A DNA stretch of 64,000 nucleotides from Aphanomyces cochlioides (GCA_019828595.1 JAHQRK010000021.1:1240001-1304000); one strand, 5' to 3'; shown: positions 20,126-32,318, counted from the stretch's first letter. A program made the numbers and translations. The notes: generated by a model not told the origin, from the letters alone.

Positions 20126-23100
20126 ACGCCTTCGGATCAGCGTCAACAAAGCCATCTCAACCAAACCAACGTCGTGTATGCTTCCATGCTTCTCCCACGA
20201 CAGCTCAACTGTTTGCTACAGCTGCCAACACATGTCGCAATGCACGCTCTTCAGTGAGAATGTTGACGTTAGGACCTCACTGCACTCTCAACGCCTCCGA
20301 GTCTCCCGCTTCGTCATCTGCGTGGATTCTTGACTCTGGCGCATCGGACCATTTTTGCAACGATGCTGCATGGTATGACGATCTTCAACCGTTTGAGGGT
20401 ACAGTTCGAGCTGCAAACGGAGTGATATGCCGATTGCAGGCACTGGTTCTGTCGTTCTCGAGATGAATACACCGACCGGTGTCATCCCTGTCACTCTTCA
20501 AGATATATTATTTACTCCAAACCTACAATGCAATCATTTTTTATTGTCGAGAGTCACTGATCGAGGCTTCTCCTCTCAGTTTCAACGCAACTCTTGCTCC
20601 ATTATTCGCAACAAAGTTGTGTACGCTCAAGGATTCAAACAAGACAACTTGTATTACCTTGACATTGCAAACCCTTTGCCAACTGAGTTGACTCCGAATT
20701 CACACATTGGACTGTCCATGCTGACGACTTCCACTACACCACTTCCAGCTGATCTTTGGCATGCTCGCCTAGGTCACATTAGTGTGAAGTATACTGCTAA
20801 AACATGTCAGTACACTGATGGCATTGAGCTTGATGACTGCAAACACGAATTTTGTGAAAGCTGTCTTGCTGGGAAACAGTCTCGTTTACCCTTCCCCAAG
20901 CGCTCTCTATCCACAACTTCGGAACCATTTGTGTTGGTACACTCGGACATTTGTGGACCTATGCGTCATCCTGCACTTCGTGATCGATCTCGGTATTTCA
21001 TTACGTTTACCGATGATTATTCGCGTTATGGCTTTGTGTTCTTTCTCAAGAACAAGTCGGATGCTCTCCAATGCTTCAAGGAGTTCACTGCCTACTGCCG
21101 CACTCAATTTGATCTCCCTGTGCGATGTCTACGTTCAGACAATGGCGGTGAATACTTCTCGAATTTATTCTCTGAGTTCTTACTCGAGAATGGCATATAA
21201 CACGATGCCACCGTTCCGCATACACCGCAACAAAATGGTGTCAGTGAACGCATGAATCGCACTCTTGTCGAATGTGCAAGATCAATGCTTCACTTCTGCA
21301 AAGCACCTTTGCGATTTTGGGCCGAAGCTGTGTCTCATGCAATGTACCTACGGAATCGGACTTACTCCTCGTCCACTCCTGGTATGACACCCTTCGAGAG
21401 ACTATGGAAGTCTAAGCCTGATCTTGGGAACTTGCGTATATTTGGCTGTGAAGCTTATGCGCATGTAGAACCGCATCAGCGCTCCAAGTTTGCTTCCAAG
21501 ACGATACGTGCCATGTATCTTGGTCACGAGCCTAACATCAAAGGCTATCGTCTTTACTCCCCAAGCCCTGAACGCACCATCGTCAGTCGTAATGTCGTCT
21601 TTAATGAAACCAAGAGTTTCTTTACTGACGAGCCTGCTGCTGATGAATCACCCGTCTCTCAACTCCTTGATGAGATCGATGATGATGACGATGACGAGCT
21701 GTCTCTAAGAGATGAGACTTCAACTCGTGCAGCTTCTAACGCCGAGATTCCCGCTCTAACTGATGGACCTACGATCGTTCCAAGACGTTCGACTCGTATA
21801 CGTCGCGGAAATCCTCGCTACAATGTGCCTCCTGTCTACGTTCCTCCACCTGCATCGGTTGCATCTTCGACTCCACCGATCACTCAAGTTGAGCGCACAA
21901 CACCCATCCTTGCGGATAACCCTTCTGTGACTTGCGTCGAGAATCCTCCGCAACCTACTGATGCCTCCACGACTTCTCGTGTCGAGCCTGCTCAACAGCA
22001 ATCCTCCGCTGAATCTCCTGCGGATATACCATTGCCGTCATCACCTCCACAAGCGCCAATGTCTCGCATGGACGCTCCGAAGATGCGCTTTGCGAACAGT
22101 TTGAGTCTATGGCACTTAGTGTCTACAGCATTTTTCGCCCTGATGAGGCGAACTCAGATGTTGATGAACAACTCAACAAGCAACATCGACTTCTCGTTGC
22201 TTTTGCCTTGCAAACAACCGGGCTGCCTTCGACAATTCGTCAAGCACATGCATCACCAGAGAAAGCTGAATGGATTAAGGCTACTGATGCCGAATATAAT
22301 TCATTGATGCAACACAACACTTGGACCCTGTGTGAACTACCACCTGGCCGTAAACCCATCGGATTCGATGGATCTTTACGAAGAAGTACGCCGCTGATGG
22401 TACTTTGTCACGCTACAAAGCACGCCTTGTTGCTCAAGGTTTCACACAAGTTGCTGGCGTTGACTACACGGAAGTATTTGCTCCCGTCATTCGCACCTCG
22501 AGCATTCGTTTTCTACTTGCTCTTGCCGCGATGTACTCCATGCATATCTGTCACATGGATGTACAAACTGCCTTCCTCAATGGTTCACTTCAAGAAACAC
22601 TCTTCATGAAGCAACCTCCCGGATATGTTCAACCTGGCTCTGAAAACCTTGTTTGCCGCTTGAACAAAAGCATTTACGGACTGATACAATCGTCACGTGA
22701 ATGGAACTCTGCATTGGATTCATATTTCAAGTCTCAACGCTTTACGCAACTCAAGACTGATCCATGCATCTATTTCCGACGTACACCCCAAGGCTTAGTT
22801 TTGGTGGGCGTATATGTCGACGCCTTCATCCTTTTGTCCACGAACATCAACATATTGGACTCTACCAAGCGTGCACTCTCTTCACGCTTTACAATGAAGG
22901 ATTTGGGACCGTTACCTTACTGCCTCGGCATCGAAGTTGAGCGCCTTGAAGATGGTTCCATTCTACTCCATCAGAGTAAATATGTCTCCGACATCCTGGC
23001 TAAGCATGACCTTGCCAACTGCAATCCTGTCTCGACACCCCAGGACAGCCATTCAACTGCTTTCCACTCGTCGGGTTCTTCACCCTCGCTGCCATTTCGC

Positions 23101-23790
23101 ACTGTGGTGGGGGAACTGCTATATCTCACGACGACAACACGTCCAGATATCGCTTTTACTGTTACATTGCTCTCTCGGCACCTCAACAACCCAGCAGAGG
23201 AACACCAACATATAGCTAAACGTGTCCTCCGCTATCTTCGAGGATCGAAAGACTTTGGCGTTTGCTACACCAAGCAAGACTCGACTGAGTTTACCATTGA
23301 GCTGTATGTCGATGCCGACTATGCCAATGATGCATCAACACGCAGATCAACCTCAGGCTATCTACTCTACCTGAATGGATGTTTGATCTCGTGGAAATCC
23401 AAGCTTCAGAACATAGTTGCTTTGTCCACATCAGAAGCCGAATACATCTCAATGTCGTATGGACTCCAAGAAGCACTATGGCTTAAGTCACTGCTTGAAG
23501 AACTACAGCTTCCAATTAAGCTGACCATTATCGTGTATGAAGACAATCAAAGCACTATCAAGATAGCTGAGAACTCAGCTCTTCAACAACGAACCAAGCA
23601 CATTGACGTGCGCCATCATTTCATTCGAGACTTAGTCCGCGAGCAAATTATCAAGATCGAATACTGCGCAACTAACCAAATGCTTGCCGACTTGCTTACA
23701 AAAGCACTACCTCGTCCAAAGTTTCAAGAACACCTCTCGAATGTGATGAACCCCCTATCTCTATATATTAGAGATGAAAGTTTCAATTAA
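20126..23790 (+). pseudogene. pol: Copia Pol (protease, integrase, RT, RNase H), defective
   Basis: The protease motif WILDSGASDHFCND lies in a frame ending at 20466. Integrase follows from 20427: HARLGHISVK, C-x2-C finger, VHSDICGPM, FTDDYSRYG, RSDNGGEYF. A TAA stop at 21198 lies within ENGI*HDATVPHTPQQNG, where CAA is expected. The frame shifts after 22030 and again near 22400. RT/RNase H run from 22405: ARLVAQGFTQVAGVDYTEVF, MDVQTAFLNG, and VYVDAFI where the catalytic YVDD is expected (second Asp changed to Ala). RNase H includes YVDADYAND and ALSTSEAEY. Confidence 0.9.
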
Positions 23791-23797
23791 GGGGGAG

Positions 23798-23970
23798 TGT
23801 TGAGACTCTAATCTCACTTTCTAGAGGCTCCTCACAAAGGTTGCATCTAGAGAGTTGCTACAACCTTTACATCAAGATATGGATATGCATGAACTTGTAT
23901 TAGAGACTCTTCACAGGATGAGCTACATGATTAACTACACGATAAGTCACTTTCCTTTCTACTTCTAAGA
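23798..23970 (+). repeat. 3' LTR of Copia element
   Basis: 173 bp copy of 18643-18815; followed by TGCTT target duplication at 23971-23975. Confidence 0.92.
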
Positions 23971-25096
23971 TGCTTTACCGTGATGGATCCTCTTGGAAAG
24001 CTTTGCATGACTTCGTTGCTGTTTTGTTGATCAATTCATAACATGCAGCTGGACGATAGAAATACTTTCGCATCTTGTCCTGCTTCTACTTGGCAATGCG
24101 CGCATTCTACTCGGAACCACGATTCAGTTGCAGGCCTCTTAGCTCACAAGCGTCCACACCTCACTCGCTGGATCGACAGAGAGATCCGCTCAAGGGCATG
24201 TTGCTTGGAATCGTTCTTTCGTGATGAAACGCGCCGTTGGTAATGTCCAGCACGAAGAGGCAATGACTTAGTCAAATTATCTCCATATTCGTCAACATAG
24301 TTCGTTTCACTAAATTGTATTGTTTCATATTACTACTCTCATTTAGAAATTGTGCTTATTCTAATAGTCTATTCTTTCAAAATGTCTGCATTAAACAGAA
24401 ACAATTGGATTTTCAGAGTCGTTCAAAATAATTATAGAGACAAAATCGAGATAAAAATTGACTCAAGTTGGAAGTAGACGTGCTGCATACATTACTCAAC
24501 ATCACGTGACATCTTGGAGCATCTGGTCTTTCTGCCAAACGCATTGCACTTCCCATCGAGTTTCTCAGCTTCAATCCCTCGGTAAAAAATCGTGTCGTTT
24601 TCGAGTTTTTTAGAGAGTTTGGAATTACCGAGACGATATTGTACTGGTGGAAAACCTCGTCCTTTAGCACAATCCACACTCGAGAGTAGTGCACGACAAC
24701 AAATACGATGAGAAAACATCCAACTCTGTGCGACGAACCGACTCGCGTTCTCTCCGCCGCCACCTCTGGGAGCATCTGGTCATTCTCTTTCTACCGTCAC
24801 ATGGAACCAGACTTGCTATCTTTTATACAGAAAATACAAACTTCAAGTGAAATGGCACAATCTCCATTAAAATAAAAGTACATACCTGTGAAAATTAATA
24901 TTCCTAAAACTGGATGTCGAGTTTCCCACCCGACAATTGATTGACCATGTGCCACCTTTGCAACTTGACTAGACGTTTGTATCCTGAGTATCAAAGGTGT
25001 GGGTCAGTAGAGGCTGGTGCGTCAAACCTGTCAAAATGAATATTATTTTCCGACCTATTCTGGGCTCAACTTTTGCTCCCGCGACTGCAGCGCACC
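23971..25096. other. Mostly unassigned sequence
   Basis: No recognisable gene. A minus-strand frame (24413-24775, 120 codons, with VWIVLKDEVFHQYNIVSV) might be a remnant of a transposon protein but carries no diagnostic motif. GGAGCATCTGGTC occurs twice, at about 24515 and 24770. Confidence 0.3.
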
Positions 25097-26605
25097 ATGA
25101 TGGACATGGCGTTTGTTGGCAACAGCCAGCGCACCGACAAGATCTTTGGCGAACAGGTCCAGGCGCTCAAGCCAAAGGCACTCCGCGCAAACCTTGAGGC
25201 GCAATTGGTTCAGCTTATGCAGAAACGCAGTGCGGAATTGATCCGATTCCACCACACCGACAACAGCAAGCTCAAATTTATCCACGACAAGCGCGGTGTG
25301 AGTGTCTATGAAGGCATCAGCGGCAAGAACCAATTCTTCGTCAAGACGGAAACCACCGTGCGTGCTTCGATTGAAGACATTTTGGGCGTCTTTCGCATGG
25401 GCAACACGCACGACTTTGACGCCACCCTCCTCAAACTCTTTGACCTGTACGCCAACATGGGCGCGACAATTGCATACGCTACCAACCAGCCGATTACCGT
25501 CCATTGGATGGGACTCAACACAGATAAAGCAGAGACGCGAGATATCGTCTTTGCATCGTATGCCCAGTTGTACGAACAGAACATGCAAGGCCACCTTGTG
25601 CCCGACCTGAACCGAGATGGTGAAATCGTTGCAGGCTCGCTCGTGTGGGAATCCATCGATATCGCAGGTGAAATCCCAATCCTGCGACAGAAACACACGG
25701 GCTGCTCTCGGTATGCGCTGCGCAACTCGGGGTTTTACGTCCAGCAGACGAGCGATGTCGATGTGAGCCGAGTGTCGCTCATTCTCTCGCTTGAAAACGA
25801 ATCTGGCTACGTGCGTAGCTCCAAGTGGATGCACGGCTTGGCGATGTGCGTTGCCAACATATCGAAAGCCTTGCGAAAGATTGAACTCGTGCCCAAGATG
25901 CTCTGGAAAGAAAGCGAGCATTGTGTGATGTGCCGCAAGACCTTCCGTGCGTTCCGGCGCCGACACCACTGCCGTCTCTGTGGCAATTCTGTCTGTGGCG
26001 ACTGCTCCAAGACAATTCATCTCGACATTCCAGCCATGGATCAAGACCAACACGTCTCGTCAGTTCGAGCCTGCTCGAAATGCTTTGAAGCCCAGAATAG
26101 CCAGTCCTTGTCGTCGTCCAGATCGCACAGTCGACGGAGTTCGTCCGACTACAGCAGCTCTCGACATTTGAGTTTTGACGACGCCAGCAAGCAGTACTCG
26201 ATGCGATCGGTGGCGTCATCATCAGCGAAGAGCTTGGATGGCTTGCCACCACAACATTACTTTGAAGGCAGCAGTCACGGCGTCAGCGGTGGCCTTCGAG
26301 GCGTTTCGTCGTCGTCACAGACCGTCTCCTCCAGCGTCATCTCAACTGATCAAATCCATTCCTTGGACATGCTCATGGCAGCGTCGTCTATCGACCGCCC
26401 AAGCAACGGCGACTACATGCTCTTTGTCATCCCTGGCGAAGCATCCAATTCCCACGACCGCGAGAGCTACAATACACTACACGACCGCTCGTCGACGTCA
26501 TCACAAGGATCTGTGGGTCTTGCAGATATTCCCGCCGCGATCCCGGCCCCAGCTCCGCTGGCAATCAAGCCTGTCATGAAAGGCGACATGATTCTTCTGC
26601 AGTAG
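25097..26605 (+). CDS. START-like domain plus FYVE zinc-finger protein
   Basis: About 502 aa from the ATG at 25097. A START-like lipid-binding region (KFIHDKRGVSVYEG, TVHWMGLNTDKAETRDIVFA, GSLVWESIDIAGEIPIL, RYALRNSGFYV, MHGLAMCVANIS) is followed by a FYVE finger. The finger has WKESEHCVMC, then FRRRHHCRLCGNSVCGDCSK (the RRHHCRxCG phosphoinositide site) and a terminal CSKC. A Ser-rich tail ends KPVMKGDMILLQ. FYVE domains bind PI3P on endosomes; this architecture is strongly expanded in oomycetes. A paralogue lies at 51627-53273, and copies of this gene's 3' end occur at 7366-7640 and 50790-51130. Confidence 0.9.
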   Translation: MMDMAFVGNSQRTDKIFGEQVQALKPKALRANLEAQLVQLMQKRSAELIRFHHTDNSKLKFIHDKRGVSVYEGISGKNQFFVKTETTVRASIEDILGVFRMGNTHDFDATLLKLFDLYANMGATIAYATNQPITVHWMGLNTDKAETRDIVFASYAQLYEQNMQGHLVPDLNRDGEIVAGSLVWESIDIAGEIPILRQKHTGCSRYALRNSGFYVQQTSDVDVSRVSLILSLENESGYVRSSKWMHGLAMCVANISKALRKIELVPKMLWKESEHCVMCRKTFRAFRRRHHCRLCGNSVCGDCSKTIHLDIPAMDQDQHVSSVRACSKCFEAQNSQSLSSSRSHSRRSSSDYSSSRHLSFDDASKQYSMRSVASSSAKSLDGLPPQHYFEGSSHGVSGGLRGVSSSSQTVSSSVISTDQIHSLDMLMAASSIDRPSNGDYMLFVIPGEASNSHDRESYNTLHDRSSTSSQGSVGLADIPAAIPAPAPLAIKPVMKGDMILLQ

Positions 26606-26839
26606 AACACACTATTCCCCCCTTACTTCCCCCTCTTGAATGGTACATCTTCCCTCTTCACTCCCATTCTTCATCGTGGAACACAATTTCAAAGTAATTC
26701 CCAACCCCATCACCCATGTGCAGAGCATTGTCAATAGAGGGTATGCTGTCATTCATGTTGCTCAAACATTAGCTGATGCTACACCCGCCGCTGCTTCTTC
26801 TTCCCTTTCTGCCGACGTTGCTGGCTTACGTACTCTTCC

Positions 26840-28557
26840 TCAATCCAGAGCTGCTGCTGCAGTGGGTCTTTTCAACGGATCCTTGTTCATCAAATGCTTC
26901 AGGAATTTTGTTCGCTCTCTCCCTTTGTCATGCCAATCTTCAAACACGTCATCGTCCACCGCAGTGGTATGATCGCTATTGTCTTGGAACATTTCGGGGG
27001 CGTGTTCATCATGACTCAAGTGGCACTTGCTTGACGATTGCTTAGGACTGTGCGCGGCATCCATGAAATCGATCAGGAACCACGACTTGTCTTCACGATG
27101 CTTTATCACATTCGACCATCGAATATCCCGATGCATCCACGACGCAACATGCAGCTTCACCAATGCTTCCAACACATTGGCGAGCGCTTGGAATAACTCC
27201 ACAAGGTTTGCTGGCTTTCTCTCGTCACCACGTGGCATGAATACCAGTTGATCTCTTTTCCCGTGTGAAGGAACCAGAGTATCAACGTTCGGGACGTCAT
27301 GCTCTCTCAAGATATTGTACACCACTTCAAGATGATCGTTTGCTTCTTGATAAAGGTGTGTTGGGAACCACTTGACAACACGGCGAGTCTCGAGGAATAC
27401 CTTGATCCCATTCTCTCGGTCGATCGTCCTATACTCATCACGAGCGCTCTTCGGGCAAAGACTCGCAAGGCTCTTCAACAATCGCGCGACGTTCAGCATT
27501 GCCAGGAGCCACTGAAAGCGTCCTTCCAAATACTCCAGATTATAATCTCCCAATTTAATCGCGTGCACTTGGCCACGCTCATAAGTGATAGCACACAATG
27601 CAGCTTCATAGCCAACGGCTGCGTATCCGAGCAAATAGGGAACTTCTCCGTAGGTCCAAACAAGCTTCTTGACCAGCTCTTGAAGCGGAGTTTCAATCGA
27701 GCTCCCTGGGGGCTTTTCGTCACCTCGAAAGACGCACATAGAGTCCACGATAAATATCAAGTCGGGGCGATTTGTCCCTGTTGATGCCAATTGACCTGTA
27801 TCTCGATCGCTCCTACCGGTGACGACGGTGTTTAGTACATTGCGAGTCACTTCGTCCCAGAAGACGACGAACGAGGACTCTGTTTTACCAGGTTGCACGG
27901 GATCGACCAACTGATCAACGACACGGCTCAATAACTTCACACAGGGTTTCGCGTTGTCGACTCGAAAGAGCTTCTTTATCAACCCCCCATTCGGGAACTT
28001 CATACTTGCCAGCCATAGCGATCGAGTCTGGTCGCTAATGGTGATCTTCTCTTCGAGCTCACGGTGGATAAAGTCTGCCAACTGACTCACATGTGGTAAA
28101 TCACACGCTTTTATGTGGCTCTTGCTAAACTCACTCAACCAGTCGGACGACCAATCTGCACCAACTATCGCCAAATTTTGCAAAGCTTGCGCCGTCACAA
28201 ATGTCTCGCTCGTAATACCAGCTGAAGCTTGAGGGAGTTCCACCAGCACATGAATCTGGTCTGTTTCTGGTCTAAAGTTTGCTCCAAAATACTTCTTGTC
28301 CTTGAGTAATGTTGTCGGAAGCATTACCTCGTACTTCTCGTCGATGTGACCTCCTTTTAAGAGCGCCATGGCAAACAAGCCACGTGGTCTTCTCGCCGTC
28401 TTTTGTCCAAGCCAGGTACATTGAAGCGACTATTGACGGGGCTCTTCTTCTGAACTATCGCATGCTGCAGCGCATTCACTTTCGCGTCCAGGGCGATCAT
28501 CACGGGAAATATAGTCCCTCTCCCATATTCGCCGCACCACAACTCAACCTCGTCCAT
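26840..28557 (-). pseudogene. CRN effector with nuclease-like and kinase-like C-terminus, frameshifted
   Basis: The header starts MDEVELWCGEYGRG (28557). A deletion of roughly eight codons plus a frameshift removes the LTLYLAG segment near 28410-28430; the next frame carries LKGGHIDEKYEVM and HVLVELPQA. The C-terminal part is otherwise continuous: a PD-(D/E)xK-like RPDLIFIVDSMCVFRGDEK, WTYGEVPYLLGYAA, then kinase-like LHVASWMHRDIRWSNV, WFLIDFMDAA and EHAPEMF. The segment equivalent to VWAVGLLIRTS is deleted after TTAVD. The frame stops early after PTAAAALD, before the basic tail. It lies tail to tail with the START-FYVE gene and abuts a Harbinger fragment at its 5' side. Confidence 0.85.
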
Positions 28558-28589
28558 GTTCTTGTTCGAAATTTTGCTTGTTGTCAACA

Positions 28590-29399
28590 CTAAAATTGAC
28601 ACTCACCTGAAAAAGTCAGAAGTACACTGTATTGTGCTTTTGAGAAAAATTTTGGATACCGTAGAACGTAATTGCGGGTATAATAGTCTTCTCCATGGTG
28701 CAATGGCTTTGACTCAAGAGGGAACAATGTTCCATCAACAAAACCTACACATTTTGGAAGTGAAGTGATCCTGTCGCTGATTTGTTTTCTTTCTGATTCA
28801 CATGGCCAAGCGATTGCATCAGATTTCAATTGCAAAATGGCTTCGATGCATCTCGCTGAATACGTCTCTACGGAGCCAATTCCAATTTTGAAGTATTTTG
28901 CAATCTTTTGGTTGCTTGCGCCATTGCCACTAAAACCCATTCGATACAGACAAACCATCATTTCATACTCGAGTTTGCAATTGCTTGTTGCATAATTGGC
29001 CGTTGATTGTAACCAGTCATGTAGCTCCCAAAACATTGGTCTCTCCAAACGAAAGTCGTTTTTGAAGTCCCTGTCGGATTGTCCATGCAGCAAGGAATCG
29101 AAGGTTGTAGGGCTTTGAGACATCGGTCGGCATCTGGGATACAAGTAACGTCTCATCATGACCATTTCGATGAGTCGATGGACTTTGACGTCCAATTTGT
29201 CTTGGTTGCAGTCGTCTATGCCATGCGCTGCCCTCCACGAGCGATAGCTTAGTCGCTCACGAAGCATCCTGTCCAAACACTTCAGTATCACGGCCCTGTC
29301 ACTCTCTTTTGGCATGAATTCTAATCTGCAGTCAGCTCGACGACAATGTCGAAGTCGAATCATCAAAGACAACTGAACTTGAATAAAAGTGGGTGTCAC
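28590..29399 (-). mobile_element. Truncated Harbinger/PIF transposase fragment
   Basis: About 269 codons matching the N-terminal half of a DDE_Tnp_4 transposase: FWELHDWLQST, CLYRMGFSGNGASNQKIAKY, FKIGIGSVETYS, CVGFVDGTLFPLESKP (first catalytic Asp) and YYTRNY. The rest of the catalytic domain is missing; the reading ends about 30 bp upstream of the CRN start. No terminal repeats found. The upstream control region of that CRN gene is thus transposon DNA. Confidence 0.8.
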
Positions 29400-30216
29400 A
29401 TGTGGGTGCGGCTGATGGATGAAGAATGTTTACTATTGGCTGAAATCAGCCAGCAATCTGAACCTACAATCAGTCCTATCCTTTACTTGAGGACCACTAT
29501 CAAACGTTGCGTCCATATTTCAGACTTTATACAAAATTTCGAAGGTAAGTGGGACGTTGTTAGAGTTGACAAATCGTATATTGTAAGTTGCATACAAATT
29601 TGAAGATAAACTCTATGCCTACTTTTTGAACTAGATATCGATTATAAGGGGTATTATTTATTAAGATGATCAATTTCTACAGGATTCCATTTTGCCGATC
29701 ACAAGGCCTAAGGCATGAAGCCAAGCCAAGACAGCACCCACAGGTGTCTGGACGAATAAAGTGTCTGGACGAATAAGACGATAAAATGATTTCGAGTTTC
29801 TGTCATACCGTGTAATGTATAGAAAACTTCTATGAACTCGCGGTAGTCGTCGCTTTGTCTACGATATTGGCGTGCTATCATGGGCTTACGCCGAAGAAAA
29901 CTAGTCGTCGTCGTTTGCAGGCATGAACAACTGTGTTCTGCCCTTGCGTGTTCTGCTATCATGTCGGCGTCTCCTGATTGATCACTTGTCGGATCGATGA
30001 GAATTACCGTCAGCTTCTTTGTTGATGGCTGTGGGCATGTCAAAATTTACCCGTCAGAATCGATATATATAAAATTGGAAAGGTATAGGTCAGACCCAGG
30101 TGAGAATAAATTCTACCTCTCATTTATTATATTTTGCCTTCATCAGGTTTGTACAAATTTTCATAGTAGGTACAACTGTGAACTTATAATATCTTGCAAC
30201 TTTTAATTACGGTATA
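29400..30216. other. AT-rich intergenic sequence, nothing recognised
   Basis: Only short frames without domains. A direct repeat AGTGTCTGGACGAATAA occurs twice at about 29740-29775. The last two bases (TA, 30215-16) are the mariner target duplication. Confidence 0.45.
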
Positions 30217-32058
30217 CTACTCCGGTCCATTTTACTTGCTACGGTGTTTACTCTTGATTAAAGTATACTCTTTCATTTATGTTTATCTTAAATTTTGTAT
30301 TGAATCTTGTAAACTCATAATGGTGCAGAAAAATATAATCATGTATTTCTTTTTTATTACCACTACTTATTCTTGGGAATTAAGGTGGTGGATGGCACTA
30401 GCATACACCGACGGAGAGCATTGGACATTGAAGGACGATAGATCTTTCACAGTAGAGCCCTTGTTCATGTGAGGCATTTTGTAATTGTTGCATCCATGAA
30501 TCTCCATAGAGCTTTCCATCACCTTTTGTAAGGTGAGAAAAGTCTTCGCTAGTGTAGCTACAGGCAACTCGGAGAACGACTCCTGCACAGCAACAATAAG
30601 CTCGTCTATAGTGCGAGATTTCTTTTGTTGCTGGCGGCTTTGAATAGCATTAAATATTCCTAGATCTAAAATGTTGAAATCTGGACTGTGCGCAGGCTGA
30701 TTAGCAACGCTAATGTTACTGAAGCCCTCAGAACTAAGGAACCCTGAAGAAATGCAACCGTGTGGCCCAGCGTTGTCTTGTTGTATGACCACACCACGCT
30801 GCAGGTAGGCATGGGGAAACTTTGACAGTATTGCGGGGACAACGTTCCGCATGATGCACTCTCTGTACGCCTCGCTGTCCACACTCTTCGCCAGGGTTTC
30901 AATTGTGCCTTTTGGTCTGTTCTTGCTTCTCCGAGCAGCGGCAACGTACGACACGAACGGCCAGATTCCCAGTTTGCCATCAAACTGCTTTCTGGCATGT
31001 GCATCGTATCGCGGGCAGGCAACGGCCGCGAGGAACATGACCTTGGTGATAAAGCTGGTCGACTTAGCAGATCGCAAGGCCAGCTCTTCGTCCTCATAGA
31101 CATAGGATATTCTTTTAACCTGAGCTACATGGAACCACTTCTCATCAACATGTACTCGGTTGTACATGTTCTCAAAGAAGTGGGCTCCATGCAACCCAGG
31201 CTGAAGGAATCCCAGTGCAAATCGCAGTCGTTTTTTCTTGTTTTCGTCAGAGAGGAGCGGCTTGATGCGATTTGAGCGAGCCTTAAGTCTCCTTTCTTCA
31301 GCCATATGACGTAAGATTGTCGTCTTGGGGACGTTGCACTTGGCAGCAAGCGTGCGCAGATTTTGGCGGTCTTCCTGCGCCACAGCTTTGACGGCCTCTT
31401 CAATTGCGTCTGACGACCGCATTCTTTGCTTTCCACAATTTCCTAAACAAAGTAACCTCTTAAAATATATACTCCCACAATTCAATGTAATCGACGGAAA
31501 TATAAAGTTTCAAAGTAAATACCTTGCTTTCTTGATGCAATGTCGGCGACCAGATCACCGCGCAGGGAGGATCGATGGGCGCGTGCCCAGAGACGTGATG
31601 TAGTCGTGCGATGGCAACGGAACTGCTCAGCCACCTTAGACACAGCACCGTATGGGAGCTGGCCGTTCACCATAGTTCTGAGCAGCGTTTCGTATGCCAT
31701 GCGGCGCTCGTCGATTGAGAGCTCTCGTTGAGCCTTTGTCGTCCCCTGGGGTTGTTTGTTCTCGCAGGAAGAAGTCCGAGACATTTAGATGGTGCTGGCG
31801 ATGCTGTAGACTCGTTGAGAAGGATTGAAATGAATTAATGAGCTCACAGCGAACGGAATTAAATCTCAGCTGCACGTTGTCCTTGCTTTCGCGGCTCATA
31901 ACTCCTGATTCAGGAGGAATTGGCGCGCTCTCTATACAGCCAATCAAAGCTGCAATCTTGTTCTTTCTAATGAGCCAATCATAAACCTGAAAGGGGATGT
32001 ATTAGAAAAATGCCGCCAATCAAAACAGAACCGTAGCAAGTAAAATGGACCGGAGTAG
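30217..32058 (-). mobile_element. Tc1/mariner-type element (plant-mariner-like) with TIRs
   Basis: 1.84-kb element with 29-bp terminal inverted repeats (CTACTCCGGTCCATTTTACT...) at 30217-30245 and 32030-32058. TA duplications lie at 30215-16 and 32059-60. The TIR resembles the CTCCCTCCGTTCC ends of plant mariner/Stowaway elements. It carries one transposase gene on the minus strand. Confidence 0.9.
30367..31784 (-). CDS. mariner-like DDE transposase, two exons
   Basis: Exons 31523-31784 and 30367-31442 are joined by an 80-nt GT..AG intron that restores frame (ASRKQG to NCGKQRM), giving about 445 aa. The N-terminal helix-turn-helix includes LPYGAVSKVAEQFRCHRTTT. DDE triad: VHVDEKWFHVAQ, GVVIQQDNAGPHG and SPDFNILDLGIFNAIQS (D39D-type spacing of the plant-mariner group). 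No interrupting stop is visible, so it may be active. Confidence 0.9.
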
Positions 32059-32318
32059 TAGGCGTGATTTGTTGAGTCGTTTATCAATCGTTTTGATTGG
32101 CTAATACGACATTCAAGATCCATTCGACCAATCAAATGCTGATATTGGGGCGTTCCTGAAAACACAGTTTGTGTAAAAAATACACAATATTTTTTTAAAT
32201 TTAAATAAAATGTGCACACACAAATAGATTTTTTGTCGTCCGTGGCCCCACGGGCGTAAATGAATGTGCACACACACAACATTTCTGGACAAAACTTGCC
32301 ACTGGCTTTGTGCCCAAC

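Larger units (their letters stand above)
18643..23970 (+). mobile_element. Ty1/Copia LTR retrotransposon
   Basis: 5.3-kb element bounded by 173-bp LTRs that differ at one base by eye (GAGAGTCGC against GAGAGTTGC). Both LTRs start TGTTGAGACTCT and end CTTCTAAGA. The 5-bp target duplication is TGCTT at 18638-18642 and 23971-23975. A polypurine tract AAGGGGGAG abuts the 3' LTR. Gene order gag, protease, integrase, RT, RNase H is diagnostic of Copia. Several inactivating changes make this copy defective, although the LTRs are young. Confidence 0.95.
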
